From assembly GCA_030435675.1 (NCBI GenBank), contig CM059625.1:14942001-15006000 (forward strand): DNA of 64,000 nt, in the 5' to 3' direction. A program made the translations under genes and the position numbers. Origin of the DNA: Steinernema hermaphroditum. Lineage: Eukaryota; Nematoda; Chromadorea; Rhabditida; Steinernematidae. The notes under the pieces were generated by a model that saw only the letters and a list, made by a program, of their open reading frames with translations, did no database searches and was not told where the DNA came from. Shown here in pieces: positions 54,368 through 64,000 of this stretch (positions are counted from its first letter, which is position 1; each line of letters opens with the position of its first letter).

Positions 54368-54476
54368 CGGTTGACGTCACGACACGCGCGCGCGGACGGG
54401 ACGCAGATCCCCATGGCGACGACTGGCAAATCAACAACGCCGGCCACAGAGTTTGGCGCTTCGCCGCGAACGTTGA

Positions 54477-54489
54477 GAACATTCTAGAA
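54477..54489 (-). promoter_or_regulatory. Perfect three-unit heat-shock element (distal)
   Basis: GAACATTCTAGAA fits GAAnnTTCnnGAA exactly and contains the classic TTCTAGAA core. It lies about 230 bases upstream of the HSP70 start codon, a usual position for HSF-1 binding sites. Confidence 0.8.
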
Positions 54490-55690
54490 ACGGCGGCGCG
54501 GCTCCGCCTTCTCCGAGCCGCGTCCAGCGAAATTCGCCGCCGCTGGGGCCTGGCTGGATGCGAGAACAACAAACAACGAAAAAACACAGGGGAACGCCAA
54601 GGAAATTTTCGCAACTAAAGAAAGGGAAGCCAGGGCAAGAGGGTGAACATCAAAAAACGATGTAGTGGACCGAATTAGAAATTGTGTAGAGAAAACAAAA
54701 CGTTTACACTTAGGCGCAACCTGGGTGTTCCAAAAAAACAAAGCAAGAGTAGGTAATTTGGGAGTGAAAAAACCTCGAAACGGTATAGCCTGAATAGAGA
54801 TGTAATTTTTTCAGCCAAATCACAGCAAAGCCTAGCCATCCAGAGCTACAGTAAACAGGATTCGCAGTAAGAGCTAGAGTAGCAAGCGTAATCGCTGAAG
54901 CCGTTGGGAATATACCAGCTGAAGAGAGAAGACCAGAATAGGGATTCACATTGAATGGATTATGCCTTCGACTGGCGGTTTGCGTTTTTAAATACCACAC
55001 AGCGAAAAGGCGCGAAACGTCGCGACCGTTCGCGAAAGCGCGGGTGAGGGAGCAGCGCCAAAGTACACGCCGCAATCCAGTGCCTTCCAGAATTTTCCCT
55101 CCGATCTCTGTGTCAATGTCGAAATTTGGTGACATGAAATGGGTGATGCGTCATATTTTCATTACGAACCACTAACAGTAAGAGGTTCGAGAACTTTCGG
55201 GACGGTGGTGTGTTCCGATAACGCGAGGGCGATCGAAAAAGTGTTCAATGCCTGACGTAATGATCAAGTTCGTCGGGCAGTGATCGAATGCCCGTTTTCT
55301 TCCTGCATTTGCAAGCGTTTTCGAATAAGATTCTGTCTTTCCGATCAAGTCGATCACCTAACCTGCACAATACATCATTTTCTTTGGAAAGGTCGGGGCT
55401 TGTTTTTGATTTTCAGAAGGCGTCGAGTGTAAACTGTACTTGTTAGACGACGGCGGATGTGTCTGACAAAATGAGTCAACACGCTCATTGGTGTTTCATA
55501 GGGCGACTGGGTCAAAACTCAAATGATATACTCGAAGGTCATGCGTTAATGGTGGGCAAAAAAAGACATCTTATTGGGATATCAGCTTTAACAGTCGATG
55601 ATACATCGAAATCTCCATTTATTTAGCTGACTTGAGGCACTGTACTCATGTAGAACATAAAAATACGTATTGTTTTATAAATACACCACA
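54490..55690. other. Intergenic between HSP70 and LHFPL genes
   Basis: HSP70 upstream sequence merges into the 3' flank of the LHFPL gene. A minus-strand frame of about 140 codons (55135-54710) has no recognised family and is not called. GACCGTTCGCGAA near 55021-55033 is a heat-shock element with one imperfect unit. Confidence 0.45.
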
Positions 55691-55694
55691 TTAT

Positions 55695-57033
55695 TTAAGC
55701 TAAGTAGTTTGGACGTGGTTTTGCAGCATGCCGGCTTTCTTCTCTTTTGCCTGCTGGACACTTCGACTGTTTTTCTTTTCCATCAATGGATTGATTCGCT
55801 TTTTCCTTTTCCATTAGCGAGGGAAGGTCTGCAATAAGCGATTAGTTACGATGAATCGGCTCGTTTCTTCTATATCATCCGGACCATAATTGATTTCAAA
55901 AGTGCTTGTGTATGTTTGCGTCCCACACTTATGTAATATGGTGACATTCAACAACGCACTCTGATCGACGAAAAGTGCGCGGGAAACGTGATAATCTGTT
56001 TTCAAGGACGAATTCTTCTTTGCAACAATATGTTTCGAAATTTGCAAAATTGAAATACCAGTGTACCATTTTCTCATAATTCTCAATTAAATAGCATGTA
56101 GTGAATATAGCGTGCATTCTGTTTGATTTGACCATTAACACGTATCTACTTACCATAGCTAACATGGATTTCCGGCACAGATGATGGCTGCTTGCTAGCC
56201 AGTATAAATCCAAAAATCGAGAGAACAAACTCGTCGACAACAAGCACAAAAGCCATCGCGTAAGCCCACTTCATTTCGCAAAAGCCGAGACGATATCGGT
56301 CAGAATCGCACACTTCTCGCACTCTCGAATGGTCCCATCCAGCCGGGAAAATGATGCAGCTTCCTAGCATAGAAAAGACTAAAACGGGTCATGTTGTTAT
56401 GCTCAAGAGTGAACGTACATGAGAAGAGATGCATCCACGAGCATATTAGTAGGACATAGTGATCGCGTAGAAGCACCAGAAGCTGAAAATGTAGGGATCA
56501 GTCATGTTGTTAATGTATGAGTTTAACAGAAGGTGGTAAAAGGGACCCTGTTGAATGTCTATTTCCAATCACAAAACAGGACAAACCAGCCAATCGTTGG
56601 ACAAGGTTCTTCAATTTGTCCAATCCGCATAACTGCAAGTCGTTCATAATGTGGCTCTGGTAGTGCCCATGATAAAACCTGCTAGCAAACATGCTTACCA
56701 TGATCGACAAAACAACGAGAACATTGAGAAGTGTTGCCGCAAGAACTAGGAAGAGCGTAACCGTAAAGGCAGCCGAGAACTGCTTCACTTCAAGTATACT
56801 CCAGGCGCAGTCATCGTCGACACAATAGTTGTACAGGCCAAAATAGGCACCATGGCTGTCGCCGATCCACTCCGGGTAGACCAGTACGATGACATGAAGT
56901 ATAGCTGAACAGATTGTACAGGTATAGTCAAGGCTCATTCATCACCTGTACAAAGGGCGAATAGAACCCAAACGGCGCAGAGGATGCGCCAGTGCTTCAA
57001 GTACTTTTCGTGATAGTGGGTACGGAAATTCAT
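55695..57033 (-). CDS. LHFPL-family tetraspan membrane protein
   Basis: Five exons (57033-56946, 56904-56699, 56482-56419, 56378-56154, 55828-55695) join in phase for about 238 residues, the usual family size. The N-terminus has HWRILCAVWVLFALCTAI, the first membrane helix with the family's W-x-L pattern, followed by YPEWIGD and YFGLYNYC in the first extracellular loop. Two central helices follow. The third-to-fourth helix loop has the signature IIFPAGWDHSRVREVC, then YRLGFCEMKWAYAMA, as in vertebrate LHFPL3/4/5 (FPDGWD...C...Y.LG.C...WAY). The C-terminal tail is polar and lysine-rich. Vertebrate relatives are auxiliary subunits of mechanotransduction channels (LHFPL5) or GABA-A receptors (LHFPL4); the role here is unknown. 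An acceptor closer to the fourth exon (56363) would create a stop, so CCGTTTTAG at 56379 is preferred. Confidence 0.88.
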
Positions 57034-59330
57034 AGGTCATCAAAAGAGCGACCAGAAGCAGCCGGTTTCGTAATGAAGCTGTCAATGGTCGCGATTCGCG
57101 TGGCCGGGGATTCGAGGACAAACAAAGTACGAAGGCGAACAGACGACGGACATGGCATATCCGTCCCGTCGCACGTCGCCCGTTGATTGAACGCGACTAA
57201 TGTGACTGTTTCTTAATGGGCGGGTAAATCTCACTCTAGCAATGGTTTTTTTTATAGCACGTAAGCCCACGAAACAAACATACATTACCAATAGCATTCT
57301 GCCTCCCAGTACATGAATTTTGAAGTGCTAGGATTGAAGCCATGCACAGGTGCACGATCTTACTCTCCATAGACAGAGAGGGATGTGATACGAAAAGTAA
57401 TTTGTATTACAGAGTCCAAATTTTGATATAGAACGCGCCCATCTCTGTTCACGATTACACGTAGCGACGTAATTGTGTATTCTTAGTAAAATGAGGATAG
57501 CTGTTGTTTTTATGCAACATGAATGCTATACGATGTTATCCAGCGTTGTGTGCTTGCAATTCGCTATGCATATTTGTTTACTCGCTTCCTCTAGCATGGC
57601 TGCTAGCAATCTTAGAGTTAAAAAATTAGGCTTTTGGCTTAACAATTCGTCATTTCGGTTGCCTCTATTTGGTGGAACAGAATGCTATCACGCACATTCG
57701 CAGTCATTTCCCATAAGCGGACCACCAACATCACTGTTAACCTGCGGGTCATGCCGTAGCAGACTTCGTCTGATGATCCATTTTTCTGTGTTCTGCTTGC
57801 CATGTTATTGCAGGATGCTAACGTCTGCTAGTGAGCAGTTCTCATAGTCACGATTCGAATCTCCCATGCCTTTGGTGACCGAATTATTAATAATTATTCG
57901 GTTGGTTCGGATCTTCAAATATCGAGTGCTCGACAGTCGACGATTTCTGCGTATTCGACAACCCTCCCCAAGACCGAACATTGCACTTTTCGCGGAGCAC
58001 TTTCCCATTTTCCGTCGACTGCTTGTCGCATACATGAGTTTGCTATAAGCGCGATTTGCCTTATATTTTCCACATAGCAGAGTGAAGTGTGAGATTTGAG
58101 ATGGACGCCATCACTCAGTTGCACATCTCTCCTCAGCGTGCGCACTTATAACGTTGGGCGCGCTTCAGACTTGCGCCTTAGCCAGATGACACATTTATGT
58201 TGTCGACCGTGGTAATGATTCCCTGTAAACTCTTCAGACGCTATATGATGATGGAAATCACAAAACCGCAGATCTGTCTTATAACCGCTTTTATATGCGT
58301 CTGCCTGGAAAAGTGTTTACATCGCTCTTAGCGGCGTCAGCTACTTACTCGTAAACAAACCGCATTATACTTCGTCTGTTAGTGATTTCTATCTTCCTTG
58401 CGTTTACCAGTTTACCATGCGCTCATATGCTCGCGTCGGTGCATAGCAGTCCGCGTAATGCATGCAGCAATTGGCTTTCATTTAGGATAATTACACATCG
58501 TTGATGCAGGCGCGCCAATATTTTCGTTTCCTCTTGATGGGTTGAGTCGCATTAGTGGCATTATTAGCGGCGCGATTTCTCTCTTCTCCTGCGCGGTAGC
58601 AGCTCGTACGAACGAACGATGCGAGCCTCAAATTGTATTCGCTTAAGTTAGGTAACCCAACTGGATCCCGTTCATAGATGATGTGAAAGTTCTACAAAAG
58701 TTCTACGAAAGTATTCCACAAACGCTGGTCCAATAATTTATTAGCAGACGTTAGTGCTCACTCGAAGCTTGTTTTTTTGATTGATTCGAAACCCATCTAT
58801 CGGCATCAGCTTCTCGTGTTGTACAAAGCTGAGCTTTTGTGACACAGCAGGCAGCTCTTTCACGTCTGCTTTTGTATGATGTGTTATTGTGTGTATGTAT
58901 ATGCTTTCCCAATTACCTCTGGCCGTGCGATTCTTATTCTGAACAAATTTAAGATTCTGGCCAATACGTGAAAACGAATCTGACTTTTATGGATGATGAC
59001 GTTTATTTGACAAATATTACGTGATAAAAGGAATAGTGACGTGGTGAGATTATCATAGAGTTTGACACTAGGAGCTAGACTTCTAAAAAGGCTACATTTT
59101 CAAGGCAATCTCTAAAACTAGGCGGACTGAATGCTATACATAGGTAACAGGTATTTACAAAATCGAAACGGCAAAGCTTTGTTGTCGAGATCATAGTTCA
59201 ACAATGATGGAAATAGGATGAAGATCTTCAGACTTAGTTGGAAACGTGGAAAACTATCCATTTGACTGCTACTGTAAGGCACTGGGTGTAACCCTTGAGG
59301 TAAATTGACGATTCATTGTGAGTTCCGTGA
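57034..59330. other. Intergenic, no clear gene
   Basis: About 2.3 kb without a gene that can be supported. A plus-strand frame of 124 codons at 57473-57847 lacks an identifiable domain and its composition is unconvincing. The stretch must contain the LHFPL promoter and the 3' flank of the demethylase gene. Confidence 0.45.
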
Positions 59331-62240
59331 CTATTTTGTGTACTGCTTGAGACGAACGTGCCATGCTATTGATGAGCACGCCGATATTGTCCTGAACTGG
59401 TGGATAATGTTGCGTGGAAGGAAGTAGATGTCGTTATGATGGAGCTGCAAATGACAAGATTAGCATAACTGTGACTGATGTTTTTAATAGGCACAAACTT
59501 CGAAAACTGCTATTATTCTTTCGTGCTGTCTCCCACATCAAAACTTACGTGAAATTTTGCGTATTTGACACCTTCTCTTCGAAGTTGATTGAGTCGAGCC
59601 TCGTCCACCCACAGTACGCATTGAGACATAGGCGGTTCGTAGAGGTCGAGGTGGAGTGCGTTTACAATGGTGTTGAAGTTTCCGGCGTGGAAACACACCA
59701 CGTCTTTTACTGCTCTCCTCTCGTTTCTGAAAAGAACTCATTATTGTTTTCTGTTCATCGCCAGAGCGGTTTATTTTTGGTCTTTTTGGCGTTCTTCTTA
59801 TTCATGTGGTACCCGCTAAAAGGTATATATGTGACTTCCAGTGGCGTACCCAAATTGAGCGTCAAATTTTGCCTCCTTCCTTGTCAGTTGCATCTATGAT
59901 TTTACTACTTGTTTATGGCTCGTAAGTACTGATGCTATGCGTCAAACTTACGTTGGCTCATCTGGTCCAAAAATAGCCTGCAGCATACCGACGGCTGCCG
60001 TCGTTTGCCTCTCCAATCCATCACCGATCTGATCCGCGTGACATGGTGTTCTATCCTCAAAGAACACCTCTCTTCGATCCCATATTCTTCTCGCGTTTGT
60101 GGCTGATTTCCGCTTCTTTGAGTCGTTTCCATCCGTCGGCACAAGCTGCTCTCCTGGTCTACACCAGAAGATGGGACCGTCGTCACTTTCTGACGGATCG
60201 TCCAATGTTCCGTCGGAGAGTGGACCCCAAGGCATCATCTTTTTCATGAGCGGGTGTTTCTCTAGAACTCTGATAAGCTCTTTGAAGTACATCCCGCATT
60301 CCTCCTGTTTTGCACCCACTAGACTGACCGAGTTGAGAGGACCGTGCCTAAAATGAGGTCGTGGCTCTTTCGTCTCTTCGCTTTCTTACTTGAACGTTCC
60401 AAATTTGCACGTTTGTTGCACCTTTTGATGGAATTCAGCCATAGTAACTGTTTCGACGAGTTGCTTATTCGTCAGTGACCCCATTTTCACTTTCATCTGG
60501 CCGTGCTTTTCAGCAAGATACGCTAGGATATCCTAGAAACATTGCCTTTACACAAATTTCGCGCTATCACGAGCTTGCCTTTATGTACTCAGCTCCATTT
60601 TTAATGATGCTTACACAGAAATGAGCTACACCTCCCTTTTCCGACATACTGAGCTTGATGAACTCGTCGGTAAACTCTTCCTGATCTTCTGGCTTCGGGT
60701 ACTTTTTGATGACTTTGGACCAATCTGCTTCGATCATGAAACCGCCGCCGTTGGCGTCTTTGCTGATGGACACAAGTTTGCTGAACTGAAATGATACTCA
60801 TTTATTGAATTGACCGCGTATTATGATCGAAAATTTGAAAAAGTATCATTTTTTAAACCTCACCTTGCCTGACATTTCTGGCATGCAGTCCTTCGCCTTG
60901 CATGTTCGATCTCTTTTCGATCTGAGTTCGTGTGTCAACGTTGACGACGAATATCTCCGCTTTCTATAAAGAGAGTTGAGATCAATGCGATGACAACTCC
61001 ATCCTTACCTACGTGAACTGCGTGTTAGCGGTTCCTCTGACTTGACCTCAGGCTCCGATATGGGCACCTTCTCGTCATCAGACAAAAACGAGTCATTCGG
61101 AGAGCCTTTGGAGCTGCTAGCTTCACAATCTGACGACGACAGCTCGTTCACAAGGAGTTTATGTTCGCTGGGCTCCGACATTGCACTACCGGCTCGCGTC
61201 TCTTGTGGACTTTCTATTTTCGGAACTGTTTGTGACGAGTCTGGCGAGCAGCCTGTTGTTTTTGGCCTGCTTCCACTACGCTCCGGTGACTGAGATGTCT
61301 TTTTTGGGGAATTTGTTCGCGAGCTTGCCAGTTCTGTTAGGCTTGGATCCAGGACAAGAGGTTGCATATGTGGCGATGGAGGTGTCGACTCCTGAAAGAA
61401 AAACAGTAATCGAATTGAGATTGAAGTTTGCATTTTGTTAGGAATTGCAACGATGTTTTCGAATCTCTTATTTACATTTGCATGACTTTCTCACGAAATT
61501 ATTCGATCTGGTTCTGCCGCCGCTAAGTAGAAAAACACCATCGCTTCTTGTTCATTAATTGTGAAGCAGAACAGGCGCGATTCCTTGAACCCCACCATCG
61601 CGGCGTTCAAGGGAAGCTTCCAGTGGTCGAAAAAAGATTGTTTTACGTACAAAAGGTGCTCGAAGAATGTCTAATTTCATTACATACAATTAGTTCCTCT
61701 GCATTCTGTTATCCAATTCCCAAACCGACGAACGTGTGAAAAGGAACGCCGGCTGCAGGTGTTTGGTAGACTATCCCAACCATGGATTAGAAAATCAATG
61801 GATGACGTCAATAGGCGCTTATTATGAAATAGCTCCTTCTTTCCTTTTTTTGGACCAGCCCTGCGAAGCAGGGCTGGTCTTATATTATATAATATTCTTA
61901 TATAAGAATTTGTTGAACCTCATCCTATTTCGGCAAACTCACTTCTTTTATTAAGGTCGAGTCGTCATCCAGCAACGGGGGCGGTGCAGGTGGCGGGGGA
62001 ATGAGAATGGGCAGTTCCCTTTTTGGAGGATCTGGAGAGCAGAGGTATCTAGGTGTCGCTGTGGACACGTAGTCATTAGTTTGGAGTTCAGTTGTCCAGT
62101 AAGCTCCTCCATGTTGCTGTGGGTGGAACATTCCAAAACGTGGAGGAGGTGGAGGACGGTACCGATGGTACTGATTAGGCGCGAAGGGTGGATGAATCCA
62201 GTGCGAAGGAGTTCGAGGATATGGAGGATGACTTGAAGGG
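59331..62240 (-). CDS. dpy-21: DPY-21/RSBN1 (KDM9) JmjC histone demethylase, 5' end unresolved
   Basis: Eight exons read in phase (62240-61943, 61391-61009, 60963-60864, 60785-60579, 60532-60390, 60347-59952, 59726-59549, 59444-59331), covering about 605 C-terminal residues. A Pro/Ser-rich disordered part is followed by [17 protein letters not shown], a conserved block [34 protein letters not shown], and the JmjC core [37 protein letters not shown] then runs to the stop. His and Asp of LHLD and His of IIHQF fit the iron ligands. DPY-21 removes H4K20 dimethyl marks and takes part in X-chromosome dosage compensation in C. elegans; RSBN1 is the animal-wide relative. The intron after 60579 begins AAAG|GCAAGC, a well-formed GC donor. 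The first listed exon starts in phase 2, so at least one more exon lies upstream, possibly the open segment near 62.26-62.36 kb. Confidence 0.9.
61855..61915. repeat. Three adjacent perfect palindromes
   Basis: Inside a demethylase intron, GACCAGCCCTGC-GAA-GCAGGGCTGGTC (12-base arms, 3-base loop) is followed directly by the self-complementary TATTATATAATA and ATTCTTATATAAGAAT. The GC-rich hairpin next to two AT-only ones looks like a small foldback element or the remains of one. Confidence 0.85.
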
Positions 62241-64000
62241 CTAAAAACAGGAAAATGAGATTCAGCATCAGCGTCTCAACTATGTAGCACAACAAAAATC
62301 GAGCACGAACAGATGGAGGTGAGAGAATGGTGAATGGATCATGCAGATATGGAACGACAAGTTGTGTATTTTAGTGTTTGTCCTCTTTTGCGAAAGGTAC
62401 TATGATTCGAGAACATAGGCACACCTCCATTTCCCAGAAATTAGCACCTCCGAAAAGGATAGCTTAAAAGGAAAGTTAGCTGAAAGTGCCGGTAACAGTT
62501 GGGAGTAATTAAGGCGGAACTTGTTACCACTGGTAACCATGTTCTCGAGGTCATGCTCGAAAGCGTTTTTCACACCAAAAAAATTTAATGGCGACCGCAA
62601 GACTTGCGTTACTATGAGAGAGAAATCTGTTTTGACGCTTAACGCTTCATTATTAACCGTGTACTTTTGAAGAAATATGGGAACGAGGCAGCGATTTGTC
62701 GAAATGTAGGCTGCTGAATAATAGGTCAAACGTCCTCTTAATAGATTACTAGTCACGATATTAGACATAGTTATTCAGCAAATATGAGATCATGATTGAG
62801 TCATCTTTTAATGTTTTTTCTAACGACTTCGTTATGCTAAGCGTGAAATGAAAGGCGAGAAAGAAAGTTCGGCAACCTAGAACCATGTGAAAAGCGGCCT
62901 TTTATCCGAACCTAATCGTGAACTACGTGATGTCAAAGTAGCCTTTAAAGTTGGCTTATAGGGCTTACGTTTTCGCCAGGTAGCCAAGCAGTGAATCTAG
63001 TAGCACAGTGCCTTGTGGACGTTACAAACGCTTGACTAACATTCAAAAGAGAAAGAAAGCCAATGGAGGGCTTTATGGGACAACCTGAGTACAGACAAAG
63101 GGCAAGAACCGTTCGCAAGACTCGCAACAATCAGTGGGTAAGTGTGCGAAGTGAACGTAAAACTGAAAAAATTACATAAAATCGCCGTAAAAACTCGTGG
63201 GCGGGTCTACGAAAGGCGAGCGTGCGTACTGCATTGAAGTGTCTTCATTGTCAAATGTGTCGAAAAAAGAGACGCCCTCGCGTGACTGCAAAGTGACTAT
63301 TTCAGAAACGGATCGATCGCCGTTGAGATGATTTATCGTTTCTTGAAAATCGAATCATAACTCACCTTTACAGGCGTCCTCATAGGACGTTCACGGCTGT
63401 GCAACACTCAAATGGAAACAAACTACTTTCAATCGAGTTAACAAAGCGTTCGGCGAGACTGTCGCGTGCAGAATGTCATCTGAAGACGGTGGTGAGTAAC
63501 TGTCACGGGCGGACAACACAATGAACGATGGTCGACGGGCCACACACGACGAAAGCCACGAAGCACCGGGGGCGGCATCGAGCTAATTGGGCAACGATGA
63601 ATCAGGAGGAGTGTGCTTGTTGATGGGAAGGCGCCGCGGGCGATATTCACGTTTCCCCTGTAAGGCATGTGATCGGCGATCGGTTGTCGGCTGTCGAAGC
63701 CCGTCTGCACGTATCATACAGTATTCAGGCTCATCGTGATGGGAGTCACGGGGCACAGCGAAAAATGGCGGTTTGTTTGCTCTGACGTCAGCTGCACTTT
63801 GGTTGAGCGGCTGAGCGATGATGTGGAACAACTTTCCTGTTTTCGCGACCGATAGGCGTGGACTCGTTTCTTTGTACTACAGTGGTGTTAGCGGACTCAG
63901 TCTGTCATCTGAGGCGGATATCGACTGTGAATGAAATGCAAGCTTTATTAATAAATGTCAACATCGACGATATAATACGAAATAGTGATGTGCATATTCA
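62241..64000. other. Unresolved 5' side of the demethylase gene
   Basis: Minus-strand open sequence near 62362-62260 (LVVPYLHDPFTILSPPSV) looks coding and is probably the next demethylase exon. A minus-strand frame ending at 63583 and open from about 63836 (FFAVPRDSHHDEPEYC..., QGKREYRPRRLPINK) also looks like protein and could be an N-terminal exon, but no ATG or phase-matched splice pair was established. The rest shows nothing definite. Confidence 0.35.

Noticed and set aside
54710..55135. 141-codon minus-strand open frame beyond the HSP70 promoter
   Set aside because: No domain or splice partners. It overlaps promoter-like sequence with heat-shock half-sites and its composition is not clearly coding.
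57473..57847. 124-codon plus-strand open frame with hydrophobic segments
   Set aside because: Starts from a doubtful context, has no recognised family and an unusual Cys/Ser-rich composition; likely chance.
57820..57880. GATTCGAATC near 57855 as a tRNA T-loop
   Set aside because: No acceptor stem, D-loop or anticodon arm can be arranged around it on either strand.
62400..62768. 122-codon minus-strand frame upstream of the demethylase exons
   Set aside because: No similarity to DPY-21/RSBN1, no phase-matched junctions and AT-rich random-like composition.

Overview
The window is nuclear DNA of a nematode. Its genes are split by many short introns with nematode-style junctions (GTAAG/GTATG donors, TTTCAG/TTTTAG/TTGCAG acceptors). 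The multi-exon proteins that can be rebuilt by hand read like nematode orthologues of dynactin p150, MELK/PIG-1, WNK, HSC70, the DPY-21/RSBN1 demethylase and a DEG/ENaC channel. There is no bacterial, viral or organellar gene cluster, no CRISPR array and no rRNA or convincing tRNA gene. The species cannot be named from the sequence alone.

Layout. 1-2.1 kb: no gene seen. 2.1-3.8 kb (-): small four-helix membrane protein. 3.8-11.0 kb: gene-poor, with one diverged inverted repeat that looks like a dead MITE. 11.0-15.9 kb (+): complete dynactin p150-Glued gene in 21 exons. 16.0-17.9 kb (-): DEG/ENaC channel, tail to tail with dynactin. 18.2-19.0 kb (-): short unrecognised cistron. 19.2-20.7 kb (-): MAN1-type inner nuclear membrane protein that starts at its first membrane helix and shows no LEM domain. 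These last three lie head to tail; the MAN1-like gene and the short cistron could be an operon. 22.5-25.4 kb (+): MELK/PIG-1 kinase with a TATA-containing upstream region. 26.2-26.6 kb (-): two candidate coding exons. 26.6-33.1 kb: gene-poor. 33.1-41.5 kb (+): patatin-type iPLA2 with very long introns. 43.3-49.35 kb (+): WNK kinase in 18 exons. 49.7-51.4 kb (-): Golgi-type nucleotide-diphospho-sugar transferase. 52.1-54.25 kb (-): cytosolic HSP70 with two perfect heat-shock elements upstream. 55.7-57.0 kb (-): LHFPL tetraspan protein. 59.3-62.2 kb or beyond (-): C-terminal two thirds or more of a DPY-21/RSBN1 histone demethylase. 62.2-64 kb: its unresolved 5' side.

The genes do not form one pathway. 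They are a normal stretch of eukaryotic chromosome mixing motor-complex, kinase, channel, lipid, nuclear-envelope and chromatin functions. From memory, C. elegans dnc-1, pig-1, wnk-1 and hsp-1 all lie on chromosome IV, so the segment may preserve an ancient nematode linkage group. Exon boundaries were worked out by hand from reading frame, splice consensus and family similarity. Where an N-terminus is uncertain the entry says so. I found no convincing undescribed biological system. The best leads are the LEM-less MAN1 protein, the stop-free 51-base intron in MELK, two GC-AG introns, and a run of three adjacent palindromes in a DPY-21 intron.
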